In this document: positions 35,582-47,850 of the stretch, one piece after another
Numbering within the stretch: position 1 is the stretch's first letter
How the letters are laid out: each line of letters starts with the position of its first letter
Source of the DNA: an uncultured Clostridia bacterium
GTDB taxonomy: Bacteria; Bacillota; Clostridia; Christensenellales; Aristaeellaceae
Direction: 5' to 3'
DNA: 64,000 nucleotides
Assembly: GCA_934631025.1 (NCBI GenBank)
Contig: CAKTXR010000009.1
Span: 20,871-84,870 of the forward strand
The notes under the pieces: model-generated
What the model was told of the DNA's origin: nothing
What the model saw: only the letters and a program-made list of their open reading frames with translations
Databases searched by the model: none
Made by a program: the position numbers and the translations under genes

Positions 35582-37105
35582 TTACTTGGCCACGCTGTCA
35601 AACTCGGCTTCGATTTCCTTCGAGGGCTTGCCCGTGGCGAGCGATACGGCGACGATCATGATGCAGCTGACGATGAACGCCGGCAGCAGCTCGTAGATGC
35701 CGAACACGCCGCCAATGGGCTTGATGAGCAGCTTCCAGATGAACACCATCGCGCCGCCGGACACCATGCCCGCGATCGCGCCATACCAGTTGGTGCGCTT
35801 CCAGAACAGCGAGAACAGCACCAGCGGGCCGAACGCCGCGCCGAAGCCCGCCCAAGCGAACGAGGTAATGCCGAACACGGTGGAGTTCGAGTTCCATGCG
35901 ATGACCATGGCGACCAGCGTGATGGCGACCAGCGTGATGCGGGAGCACCACATGACCTGCCTCTCGGTCGCGTCCTTCTTGAAAATGCCGCGGTACAGAT
36001 TCTGGCTCACGGCGCTGGCGGCGATCAGCAGATAGGAATCGGACGAGGAAATCGCCGCGGCCAGCACGCCGGCGCAGGCAAAGCCGGCCAGCACGGGGGG
36101 CAGGAATGTGGTCGCCGCGTCTATGAACACGTTCTCAGCCGCGCCGTTGGACAGATAGTCCAGCCCCGCGACACTGCGGCCGACGATGCCGATCATTATG
36201 GCGGCCGCCATGGAGATGGTCACCCAGATGATGGCCACGCGGCGGGAGCGGCCCAGCTCTCCCTCAGAGCGGATGCCCATGAAGCGGAGCAGCACCTGCG
36301 GCATACCGAAGTAGCCCAGACCCCACGCCAGCGTGGAGATGATCGTCAGAAAGCCGTAGCTCCTGCCCGTGCCGAATGCGTTGATCTCGGTCTCGGAGGG
36401 CGTGGCGGTCTTAACGAGCGACAGATAGCCGTCGAAGCTCTTCGCGTTTTCAATGACCGTCTTGAGACCGCCCGCCGCGCCGATGGACAGCGCCATAATC
36501 AGCACCAGCACGGTGATCATCACAACCGCCTGCATGAAATCCGACGCGCTCTCGGCGAGGAAGCCGCCCAGGAACGTGTAGAGCAGCACGAACACCGCCG
36601 CGACGATCATCATGCCGCTGTAGGACAGGCCGAACAGATTGGCAAACAGCTTGCCGCACGCGCTCAGGCACTGCGCCGCATACACCGCGAAGAACACGAT
36701 GATTGTCAGCGAGGAAATCATCATCAGCACTTTCTTCTTTTCATGGAAGCGCCTGGAGAAGAAATCCGGAATCGTGAACGCGTCCACCGCGATGCTGTAG
36801 CGGCGCAGGCGCTTCGAAACGATCAGGAAGTTCAAATATGTGCCCAGCGCCAGGCCGATGCACGTCCAGCCCACGTCGGCCAGACCCGTCCAGTACGCCA
36901 GACCGGGGAGACCCATCAGCAGATAGCCGGACATATCCGATGCCTCCGCGCTGAAGGCCGTCACCCACGGGCCCAGGCTGCGTCCTCCGAGGAAATAGCT
37001 TTCCGTGTCCTTGTTCGCCCGGCGCGCAAACACCACGCCGATGACGATGACCGCCGCCATATAGATGACCATGGCCAGCAGATGCTGAAGATTGGCTCCC
37101 GTCAT
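35582..37105 (-). CDS. putP: Sodium/proline symporter
   Basis: 507-residue inner-membrane symporter of the solute:sodium symporter family with about 13 helices. Typical PutP motifs are SYFLGGRSLGPWVTAFSAEA near residues 35-55, ASDMSGYLLMGLPG (Na+ and proline site region), DAFTIPDFFSRRF and the signature LAWGLGYFGMPQVLLRFMGI. AGVLAAAISSSDSYLL carries the conserved Ser pair of Na2. The ATG at 37105 has GGGGAGA nine bases upstream; a longer opening to 37135 has no ribosome site. It is divergent from a LysR regulator that probably controls it. Substrate assignment to proline is by overall similarity. Confidence 0.9.
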   Translation of the reverse strand: MTGANLQHLLAMVIYMAAVIVIGVVFARRANKDTESYFLGGRSLGPWVTAFSAEASDMSGYLLMGLPGLAYWTGLADVGWTCIGLALGTYLNFLIVSKRLRRYSIAVDAFTIPDFFSRRFHEKKKVLMMISSLTIIVFFAVYAAQCLSACGKLFANLFGLSYSGMMIVAAVFVLLYTFLGGFLAESASDFMQAVVMITVLVLIMALSIGAAGGLKTVIENAKSFDGYLSLVKTATPSETEINAFGTGRSYGFLTIISTLAWGLGYFGMPQVLLRFMGIRSEGELGRSRRVAIIWVTISMAAAIMIGIVGRSVAGLDYLSNGAAENVFIDAATTFLPPVLAGFACAGVLAAAISSSDSYLLIAASAVSQNLYRGIFKKDATERQVMWCSRITLVAITLVAMVIAWNSNSTVFGITSFAWAGFGAAFGPLVLFSLFWKRTNWYGAIAGMVSGGAMVFIWKLLIKPIGGVFGIYELLPAFIVSCIMIVAVSLATGKPSKEIEAEFDSVAK

Positions 37106-37123
37106 TTTTTTCGATCTCCCCTC

Positions 37124-37152
37124 TTGACTTTTCACGCATGAAGGTTTATAAT
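37124..37152 (+). promoter_or_regulatory. Promoter of the LysR gene
   Basis: TTGACT (37124-37129), 17-base spacer, TATAAT (37147-37152). Confidence 0.75.
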
Positions 37153-37185
37153 GTTATTCATGAACACTTCAAATGTGATGCGCTT

Positions 37186-37214
37186 ATGATAGCACTTCAT
37201 CCGGCCAAAGTCAA
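37186..37214 (-). promoter_or_regulatory. Promoter of putP
   Basis: Reverse strand TTGACT (37209-37214), 17-base spacer, TATCAT (37186-37191). The two divergent transcripts overlap (the promoters face across each other), and between them lie CACTTCA repeats (37174 and 37193 regions) that could bind the LysR protein. Confidence 0.7.
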
Positions 37215-37230
37215 GGGGGAAATTCAAGAA

Positions 37231-38106
37231 ATGGACACGAAAAAGTATGAAGTTTTCGAAAAGACCGTTGACTGCGCGTCGCTGACCCGCGCGGCGGAGG
37301 AGCTGGGGCTGACTCAGTCGGGCGTGAGCCACATCATCGCTTCCATAGAGAGCGAGCTTCAGCTGCCGCTGCTCAAGCGCACGCGCGCGGGGGCGCGGCT
37401 CACGCCGGAGGGGGAGCGGCTGATGCCCTTCATACGTGAGATCGCGCGGCAGGAAAGGCTGATGCGCGCCGCGGCAGAGGAGATGCGCACTCAGGTGAGC
37501 GGCACGATCCGCATCGGCACGTTCACCTCGGTGGCGACGCACTGGCTGCCGGCGATGATGATGCGCTTCCAGCAGGAGTATCCGCAGGCCGATTTTCAGC
37601 TGTTCAACGGCGATTATCACGACGTGGAGAACTGGGCGACCGACGGCAGCGTCGATCTGGCCTTCATCGCGCTGCCCACGCCGCTCAAGTGCCGCTGCCT
37701 GCCGCTGTACAACGATCCGCTGGTGGCGGTGCTGCCCAAGGGGCATCCGCTGAGCGCGCAGTCGGTCTGCCGCGTAGAGGACGTGGCGAAGGAATCGTTC
37801 ATCTCGCTGCTGGAAGCGTCCAATCACGACGCGCGGCGGGCGCTGGACGCAGTGGGCATGAGGCCGAACATCCGCTTCCGCACGAAGGACGATTACGCGG
37901 TCATCGCGATGGTGCGGCAGGGGCTGGGCGTGAGCATCATGCCGTCGCTGCTTTTGCGCGGCAACGGCGAGGGCATCGAAATTCGTCCGATCGACCCGCC
38001 GGTCAGCCGCACGATCGCGCTGGCCATTCCCTCGCCCGATCCCAGCGCGGCCACGCGGCGCTTTGCCGATTTCGCCGCGGCATGGGTGAAGGAAAACGCA
38101 GGCTGA
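37231..38106 (+). CDS. LysR-family transcriptional regulator
   Basis: 291 residues. The N-terminal winged helix-turn-helix (about 1-65) is KYEVFEKTVDCASLTRAAEE with LGLTQSGVSHIIASIESELQ and LLKRTRAGARLTPEGE, classic for the family. The substrate-binding domain (about 90-290) starts SGTIRIGTFTSVATHWLP. The ATG at 37231 follows AAGGGGGA; the longer frame opening at 37138 passes through both promoters. It is divergent from putP, which it likely controls. Immediately downstream come three tandem M4 repeat units, the first beginning at the stop codon. Confidence 0.9.
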   Translation: MDTKKYEVFEKTVDCASLTRAAEELGLTQSGVSHIIASIESELQLPLLKRTRAGARLTPEGERLMPFIREIARQERLMRAAAEEMRTQVSGTIRIGTFTSVATHWLPAMMMRFQQEYPQADFQLFNGDYHDVENWATDGSVDLAFIALPTPLKCRCLPLYNDPLVAVLPKGHPLSAQSVCRVEDVAKESFISLLEASNHDARRALDAVGMRPNIRFRTKDDYAVIAMVRQGLGVSIMPSLLLRGNGEGIEIRPIDPPVSRTIALAIPSPDPSAATRRFADFAAAWVKENAG

Positions 38107-39382
38107 GCCTGCATCCACTTGCTGCCGCGCAATACTACACGACCTGCCCGACCATAGGTTGGAGTCGGGCAGGTCTCCGATAGTGCGGAGTCGATTTCAC
38201 TTGAAGGCGTTTGTCCGCGCTGACACGGCAGGCTGAACCTGCACCCACTTGCTGCCGCGCAATACTACACGACCTGCCCGACCATAGGTTGGAGTCGGGC
38301 AGGTCTCCGATAGTGCGGAGTCGATTTCACTTAAAGGCGTTTGTCCGCGCTGACACGGCAGGCTGAGCCTGCACCCACTTGCTGCCGCGCAATGCCCCAC
38401 GCCTTGACCGGCCATAAATTGGAGCCGGTCAAGTCTCCGATAGTGCGGAGTCGGTTCAGCTTAAAAGCGTTTGTCCGCGCTGACGCGAAGAAATGATATT
38501 CCGCTTCATGGGATAGTGAATTGCGCGCCGGCGAGATGTTACGTTTGGCCGGATATAGACCGGCTGGGGCGTGAGTGCGCGCGGGAGGCTGTTCTGCGGG
38601 GCGATGAACTTCTATATTGCGGCGTTGGGCGTTCGGTTCACGCCCGCCAATACGTTTCTATTGGAATGTCTTGCGTTCGATCACGCCTGCTGTTTGACGC
38701 ACAGCGCCAAACAGGACGGCTTGCGGAAGGTTGCGTTTCTATTCCGCCGTGGGTCGGGATCGCCATTAGAGCGTTCTCGGATGTTGCGCGGTTATCGGAC
38801 TTGCTTAGTTCACTTCTGGATTGTGCGTTTCTTTATGGCGATCCCGACGGAGTTACGGAGTCGGCGGCGCGGTTTAGATACGTTTTTGCGTAAGCATATT
38901 AGTTCTGGCATGTTTTCCGCAGGGAGTACGCTGGGGCTGAAATGTGGAAGCCGCACTGCGGCCGCCCCAGACTGCGCCAAAGAGCCATTGGCTCTCTGGA
39001 CTCTCTTCTTTTGATTCGCGGCAGAGTACCTTTTGGCGTAAGTCTATTAGCCTTGCAATGCTTTCCGCGGGGAGTACGTTGGGGGCTGCGCGCCCCCAAA
39101 CCTGCGCCAAAGAGTCTTCGACTCTCTGGACTCTCCTCATTTGATTCGCAGCATAGTACCTCTTGCCAAACCTCGCAATAACCGCCATCCCCGAACCGCC
39201 GCACCCACGCCCCGCAGCACCCGGGTACACGGAAAGACCCGCCCGAGTCCAATTTATGCTCGGGCGGGTCGGGCTGTATAGCGATCATATCAACACGCAC
39301 GAACGACCAGACTCGAGCCGCCCCCAAGCGGCGAAGAGTCGGGTTGCACGCGCGAAGCGGTGTGGCCGGCGGCACTGCCGCC
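38105..39382 (+). repeat. Composite hairpin repeat, largest copy R6 (three tandem M4 units, then M1, two M2, M3, M6)
   Basis: Fills the 1.28-kb gap between convergent LysR and asnB. Three M4 units of about 130 bases stand in tandem; the first two are nearly identical, with hairpins at 38141-38175 and 38271-38305 (stem GACCTGCCCGAC), while the third has a different stem at 38401-38435 (GCCTTGACCGGC, one mismatch). Then come the GATATTCCGC-type module (38480-38580), M1 (38754-38847), M2 (about 38910-39020, with the 24-nt mini-hairpin at 38940-38963), a second M2 with different stems (39050-39150: TTGGGGGC, AGAGTCTTCGACTCT), M3 (39236-39270, stem GACCCGCCCGAG) and M6 (39309-39340, inner stem changed to GCCGC/GCGGC). 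Confidence 0.85.
39236..39270 (-). terminator. M3 hairpin downstream of asnB
   Basis: Perfect 12-bp stem with loop TCCAATTTATG on the + strand. On the reverse strand it is followed by TTTCCGTG, 112 bases after the asnB stop. Confidence 0.45.
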
Positions 39383-40960
39383 TCAAAGACCGCTGGCGCC
39401 GTAGTTGGAGAGGACACGGGCGGAGGGGTCGGATACGTCGCAGCCCTTCCACGCTTTGTTGGGCATCCAGAAATCGGCGACCATCGCCGACTGGCCGGGA
39501 TAGTACTTCTCGAACAGCTCGCGGTAGAGCAGGCTCTCCTTCGTGAAGGGGCGCGCATGATCGTATTTGCGGCGCTTTTCCTCAAATTCCGCGTCGGTGT
39601 ACGTCTCCTCGGCCAGCGCCTTGAGATCGTCCACCATCGAATGCCCTACCGCGTCGCTGAAGGCCGCCTTCTGCCGCCAGAGAATCTCGTCCGGCAGAAT
39701 GTGATCGCCCTCGAACGCCTTGCGAATCAGATATTTGCCCATGTCGTGGCGGTTCATCTTCAGCGCGGGATCGATGCTCATCGCATAGTCCACAAAGGCC
39801 AGATCGCCGAACGGCACGCGCGCTTCGAGCGAGTTCACCGATATGCAGCGGTCGGCGCGCAACACGTCGTACATATGCAGCTCACGGATGCGCTTCTCCG
39901 CCTCGTGCTGGAACGCCGCCGCGTCGGGCGCAAAGTCGGTGTACTTGTAGCCGAACAGCTCGTCCGAAATCTCGCCGGTCAGCAGCACGCGGATGTCCGT
40001 CGTCTCGTGAATCGCCCTGCACACCAGATACATGCCGATGCTCGCGCGGATTGTCGTTATGTCGTATGTGCCCAGAAGCGCCACCACCGGCTCCAGCGCC
40101 GCGAGCACATCCTCCTTCGAGATGATCACTTCCGTGTGCTCGCTGCCGATATAGTCGGCCACCATGCGCGCGTATTTCAAGTCAATCGCGTCCACATCCA
40201 TGCCGATCGAGAACGTCCTGATCTTGTGCGGCAGCCTTTTCGCCGCAATCGCGCACACCAGCGAGCTGTCCAGCCCGCCGCTCAGCAGAAAGCCCAGCGG
40301 CGCGTCCGCGTCCAGCCGCTTCTCCACGCCCGCAATCAGCAGCCGGCGCAGCTCGCGGCACACCGTGTCCTCGTCCGCCATCGTGAAGCGATCGACCTTC
40401 GCCGGATCGGCATAGCGCACAAACGCGCCGCCCTTCCAGTAGCAGCCGGGCGGGAAGGGCAGGATCTCGGCGCACAGGCCGATCAGGTTCTTCGCCTCGC
40501 TGGCGAACGCCATGCCGCCCTCCTCCGTCACGCCGTAATACAGCGGCCGGATGCCGATCGGATCGCGCGCGGCGATCAGGCCCTCCTTGCTGTCATAAAT
40601 CACCAGCGCGAACTCCGCGTCCAGCGCCTTGAACATATCCAGACCATATTCCTCGTAAAGGGGCAGCAGGATCTCGCAGTCGGACTGGCTCTTCAGATCG
40701 TACTTCTCCGCATAGCGCGCCCGCAGCGGCCGAAAGCCGTACAGCTCGCCGTTGCACACGACCGCGCGGCCGTTTAACTCAAACGGCTGCATGCCGCTCT
40801 CGTCCAGCCCCATGATCGCCAGCCGGTGAAAGCCCAGCACCGCGCCGGGCAGCTTCATCACGCGCGTCATGTCCGGCCCGCGCGAAACCGTGCGCGCAAA
40901 GCATTCCTCGATCTTCTCCTGCGAAAGCTCTTTCACCTCAATACCCATGATGGAACACAT
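39383..40960 (-). CDS. asnB: Asparagine synthetase (glutamine-hydrolysing)
   Basis: Makes asparagine from aspartate, glutamine and ATP. 525 residues. The N-terminal Ntn glutaminase domain starts MCSIMGIEV, with Cys2 as nucleophile after Met removal, plus RGPDMTRVM, NGELYGF and the GGMAFASEAKNL segment. The synthetase domain has the PP-loop LLSGGLDSSLV near residue 250, TFSIGMDVDAIDLKYARMVA, LTGEISDELFGYKY and EARVPFGDLAFVDYA. It is slightly shorter than E. coli AsnB but has no missing motif. Start 40960 follows GGAGGTGC. It is controlled by a T-box leader (40982-41258), so expression should rise when an uncharged tRNA, presumably tRNA-Asn, accumulates. Confidence 0.95.
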   Translation of the reverse strand: MCSIMGIEVKELSQEKIEECFARTVSRGPDMTRVMKLPGAVLGFHRLAIMGLDESGMQPFELNGRAVVCNGELYGFRPLRARYAEKYDLKSQSDCEILLPLYEEYGLDMFKALDAEFALVIYDSKEGLIAARDPIGIRPLYYGVTEEGGMAFASEAKNLIGLCAEILPFPPGCYWKGGAFVRYADPAKVDRFTMADEDTVCRELRRLLIAGVEKRLDADAPLGFLLSGGLDSSLVCAIAAKRLPHKIRTFSIGMDVDAIDLKYARMVADYIGSEHTEVIISKEDVLAALEPVVALLGTYDITTIRASIGMYLVCRAIHETTDIRVLLTGEISDELFGYKYTDFAPDAAAFQHEAEKRIRELHMYDVLRADRCISVNSLEARVPFGDLAFVDYAMSIDPALKMNRHDMGKYLIRKAFEGDHILPDEILWRQKAAFSDAVGHSMVDDLKALAEETYTDAEFEEKRRKYDHARPFTKESLLYRELFEKYYPGQSAMVADFWMPNKAWKGCDVSDPSARVLSNYGASGL

Positions 40961-40981
40961 AAAAAGCACCTCCGAACTTGT

Positions 40982-41258
40982 AAAGCGGCAGACTTCATCC
41001 TCTTTCAGGACGAATGCCGCTGTTCGTGGTGCCACCTGATTTGCTTCTCGCGGGCGATCCTATATTATGTAGAATCCCCGGCGGCTTTAACGTGCCGCCG
41101 CGCCGCCTCGCCTACGGGCCGCCCTTGGCCTTCGGTCCGGAGCTCGGAAGGGTTCTTTCGGCCGGAGCGCGCGCGTTCGTCTCAGCGGTGGAACGCTCTC
41201 TGTCGGGCGCATATGAAAACAGCCTACTTTTCTTCCTCATTGCCTTTATTGATTATGG
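40982..41258 (-). promoter_or_regulatory. T-box leader of asnB
   Basis: The reverse strand carries the T-box sequence AGGTGGCACCACG (41025-41037), followed by a terminator hairpin AGCGGCATTCGTCC...GGATGAAGTCTGCCGCT (40984-41021) and TTTA. Upstream are stem I-like features, including AGAGAGCGTTCC and GCTGAGACGAACGC; the AAC in the latter is the likely Asn specifier, but placement by eye is uncertain. A GC-rich GCGGC...GCCGC stem lies at about 41090. The leader length of about 280 nt is typical. Confidence 0.85.
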
Positions 41259-41263
41259 ATGGA

Positions 41264-41292
41264 ATTATAGCACGGCGCTCCCCTGCTGTCAA
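41264..41292 (-). promoter_or_regulatory. Promoter of the asnB T-box transcript
   Basis: Reverse strand TTGACA (41287-41292), 17-base spacer, TATAAT (41264-41269). Full consensus. Confidence 0.85.
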
Positions 41293-41396
41293 GCCGTAAA
41301 AATGACTGTGCAGCGTAAAAACAAAGTCAAAAAACAGGGATAAACGCGCGTTTCGGCGTGGAAAATGAAGAATTTGAAAAATCTATCTGCAAATCC

Positions 41397-41425
41397 TTGA
41401 CGGCGCGCCTTGCCGGTGCTATAAT
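41397..41425 (+). promoter_or_regulatory. Promoter of glnA
   Basis: TTGACG (41397-41402), 17-base spacer, TATAAT (41420-41425). Confidence 0.8.
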
Positions 41426-41432
41426 TCCATCC

Positions 41433-41478
41433 ATCAGAGCAAGGGCGCTTTTGAGGCTGACTCGTGCTCTGATTTTTT
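41433..41478 (+). terminator. Attenuator between the glnA promoter and the glnA gene
   Basis: ATCAGAGCA pairs with TGCTCTGAT, followed by TTTTTT. A competing small hairpin AGAGC-AAGGGC-GCTTT uses the same 5' arm; its six-base loop AAGGGC has A at position 1 and G at position 4, as in RNA targets of ANTAR proteins. The predicted start site is at about 41432, so the hairpin sits at the very 5' end. Confidence 0.7.
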
Positions 41479-41510
41479 ATTTTCAAATTGAAATTTGGGA
41501 GGGCCGTCTC

Positions 41511-42842
41511 ATGAGCAAGTACAGCAAGGAAGACATCATTCGCATGGTGAAGGATGAGGACGTGGAGTTCATCCGTATGCAGTTTACGGACATCTTCGGC
41601 CAGCTGAAGAACGTGGCCATCACCGCTTCGCAGATCGAAAAGGCGGTGAATAACCAGATCATGATCGACGGCAGCTCCATAGAGGGCTTCGTCCGCATCC
41701 ATGAGTCCGATCAGTATCTGCGCCCCGATCTGGATTCCTACGCGGTTCTGCCGTGGCGGCCGCAGCATGGACGCGTCGCCCGCCTGATCTGCGACGTGTA
41801 TAACCCCGACGGCACGCCGTTCATCGGCGATCCCCGCGGCACGCTCAAGCGCACGCTGGAGCGCGCGGCCAAAATGGGCTATTCCTTCAACGTCGGCCCC
41901 GAGTGCGAGTTCTTCCTCTTCCAGACCGACGAAGCGGGCCGCCCGACCACCAGGACGGGCGACGAAGCCGGCTATTTCGACCTCGGCCCGCTCGATCATG
42001 GCGAGAGCACCCGCCGTGAAATCTGCATGACGCTCGAGCAGATGGGCTTTGAAATCGAGGCCTCCCATCACGAGGTCGCCGCCGGACAGCACGAGGTCGA
42101 CTTCAAATACGCCGACGCGCTGACCGCCGCCGACAACATCATGACTTTCAAGCTGGCCGTCAAGACGCTGGCGCAGAAGAACGGCCTGCACGCCACCTTC
42201 ATGCCCAAGCCGGTGTTCGGCATCAACGGCAGCGGCATGCACACCAATATGTCGCTGTTCAAGGACGGCAAGAACGTGTTCGCCGATCCGAGCGACTCGC
42301 TGGGCCTGTCTAGGGAAGCCTATGCCTTCATCGCGGGCCTGCTGCACCATGTGCGCGCCATGACCGCCGTCACCAACCCGCTGGTCAACTCCTACAAGCG
42401 CCTTGTGCCCGGCTATGAAGCGCCCTGCTATCTCGCCTGGTCGGCCAGCAACCGCTCCGCGCTGATCCGCATCCCCGCCGCCCGCGGTCAGGCGACGCGC
42501 GTCGAGCTGCGCTGCCCCGATCCGGCCTGCAACCCCTATCTGGCGCTGTCGGTCTGCCTGGCGGCCGGCCTGGACGGCATCGAGAAGGGCATGACCCCGC
42601 CCGCCGAGATCACCGAGAACATCTTCGCCATGGACGAAAAGACCCGCGAGGCGAAGGGCATCGCCAGCCTGCCCGGCTCCCTGAAGGAGGCCGTCGACGT
42701 CATGCTCTCCGACAAGCTGATCTGCGACACGCTGGGCGAGCACATCGTGAGCCAGTATTCCGAGGGCAAGTACAAGGAGTGGGACGACTATCGCACCCAT
42801 GTCAGCTCCTGGGAGACCGATCGCTATCTGACCGTCTACTAA
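41511..42842 (+). CDS. glnA: Glutamine synthetase, type I
   Basis: Converts glutamate, ammonia and ATP to glutamine, the entry step of ammonium assimilation. 443 residues, the usual length for Bacillota GSI-alpha. Motifs seen are DGSSIEGF near residue 62, VGPECEFFLF (metal-binding Glu), HEVAAGQHEVDF, GSGMHTNMSL (substrate His), NRSALIRIPAARG (ATP and metal) and RCPDPACNPYLAL. The adenylylation-type loop of enterobacterial enzymes is absent, as expected. The start at 41511 has GGGAGGG upstream. An attenuator precedes it and another terminator (42869-42921) separates it from the ANTAR gene. Confidence 0.97.
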   Translation: MSKYSKEDIIRMVKDEDVEFIRMQFTDIFGQLKNVAITASQIEKAVNNQIMIDGSSIEGFVRIHESDQYLRPDLDSYAVLPWRPQHGRVARLICDVYNPDGTPFIGDPRGTLKRTLERAAKMGYSFNVGPECEFFLFQTDEAGRPTTRTGDEAGYFDLGPLDHGESTRREICMTLEQMGFEIEASHHEVAAGQHEVDFKYADALTAADNIMTFKLAVKTLAQKNGLHATFMPKPVFGINGSGMHTNMSLFKDGKNVFADPSDSLGLSREAYAFIAGLLHHVRAMTAVTNPLVNSYKRLVPGYEAPCYLAWSASNRSALIRIPAARGQATRVELRCPDPACNPYLALSVCLAAGLDGIEKGMTPPAEITENIFAMDEKTREAKGIASLPGSLKEAVDVMLSDKLICDTLGEHIVSQYSEGKYKEWDDYRTHVSSWETDRYLTVY

Positions 42843-42868
42843 TCTGCAAAACAATCGCTTAAATACGC

Positions 42869-42921
42869 AATGGGCGCGGGCGGGCGAGTCCTTCCCCCGT
42901 CCGCGCCCATTTCATTTGTTT
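42869..42921 (+). terminator. Intrinsic terminator between glnA and the ANTAR gene
   Basis: AATGGGCGCGG pairs with CCGCGCCCATT, with inner GGGCGG/CCGTCC pairs, followed by TCATTTGTTT. No promoter was seen between it and the next gene. Confidence 0.75.
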
Positions 42922-42935
42922 GAGGAGGCGTTCCC

Positions 42936-43457
42936 ATGGCGAAGATCATCACGGCCTTTCGAGACAGGCAGACCGCCCGCCAGATTGCGGCCGCGCTGGA
43001 AGCCTCCGGCCTGTCGGTCTTTCGCGTCTGCGCGACCGGCAACGAGGTTATGCGCGCCTTCAATCAGTGCAGCGACGGCATACTGGTCTGCGGCACGGCC
43101 TTCGCCGACCGCACCGTCGATTCGCTGTGCGAGGATCTGGGCGAGCGCGCGCTGGTGCTGGCCGTGGGGCGGCCGGAAAATCTGGACAACTGCGAGTGTC
43201 CCGCGCTGTTCCGGCTCACATCGCCCTTTTCCCGCAGCGAGCTGATCGCCTCGGTCAATATGCTGGTGCAGCTGCACGCCCAGCGCCTGCCCCGCAGAAG
43301 CGGCGAGGATCGCGAGCTGGTGGAGCGCGCCAAGAAGAAGCTCATGGACGAACAGCACCTCACCGAGGAGCAGGCGCACCGCCTTCTTCAGTCCGAGAGC
43401 ATGCGCCATGGCGTCAAGATGACCGAAAGCGCGCGCCGCGTACTGGGTGAAAGCTGA
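42936..43457 (+). CDS. ANTAR-domain antiterminator, putative nitrogen regulator
   Basis: 173 residues. The N-terminal receiver-like domain (about 1-108) starts MAKIITAFRDRQTARQIAAA but lacks the usual acidic pocket and phospho-acceptor Asp, so it is a pseudo-receiver. The C-terminal three-helix ANTAR domain (about 118-170) reads ELVERAKKKLMDEQHLTEEQ, then AHRLLQSESMRHGVKMTESA and RRVL. ANTAR domains bind paired RNA hairpins and prevent termination. The position between glnA and gltB, as reported for an antiterminator in a clostridial nitrogen cluster, and the terminators flanking each gene make autogenous control of this operon likely. Start 42936 has GAGGAGG upstream. Confidence 0.88.
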   Translation: MAKIITAFRDRQTARQIAAALEASGLSVFRVCATGNEVMRAFNQCSDGILVCGTAFADRTVDSLCEDLGERALVLAVGRPENLDNCECPALFRLTSPFSRSELIASVNMLVQLHAQRLPRRSGEDRELVERAKKKLMDEQHLTEEQAHRLLQSESMRHGVKMTESARRVLGES

Positions 43458-43464
43458 AACCACA

Positions 43465-43490
43465 CGGGCGGCCTGAGCGCCGCCTTTTTA
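43465..43490 (+). terminator. Intrinsic terminator between the ANTAR gene and gltB
   Basis: GGGCGGC-CTGAGC-GCCGCC followed by TTTTTATTT, eight bases after the stop codon. Confidence 0.8.
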
Positions 43491-43540
43491 TTTCAAATTT
43501 TCAAATTCTGCTATTTCGTATTGTTTAAGGGGGAACGAGC

Positions 43541-47845
<4,305 letters not shown>

Positions 47846-47850
47846 CAGAG

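Noticed and set aside
38105..38470. CRISPR-like tandem array
   Set aside because: Only three long units of about 130 bases with no short spacers, no cas genes, and variation located in hairpin stems.
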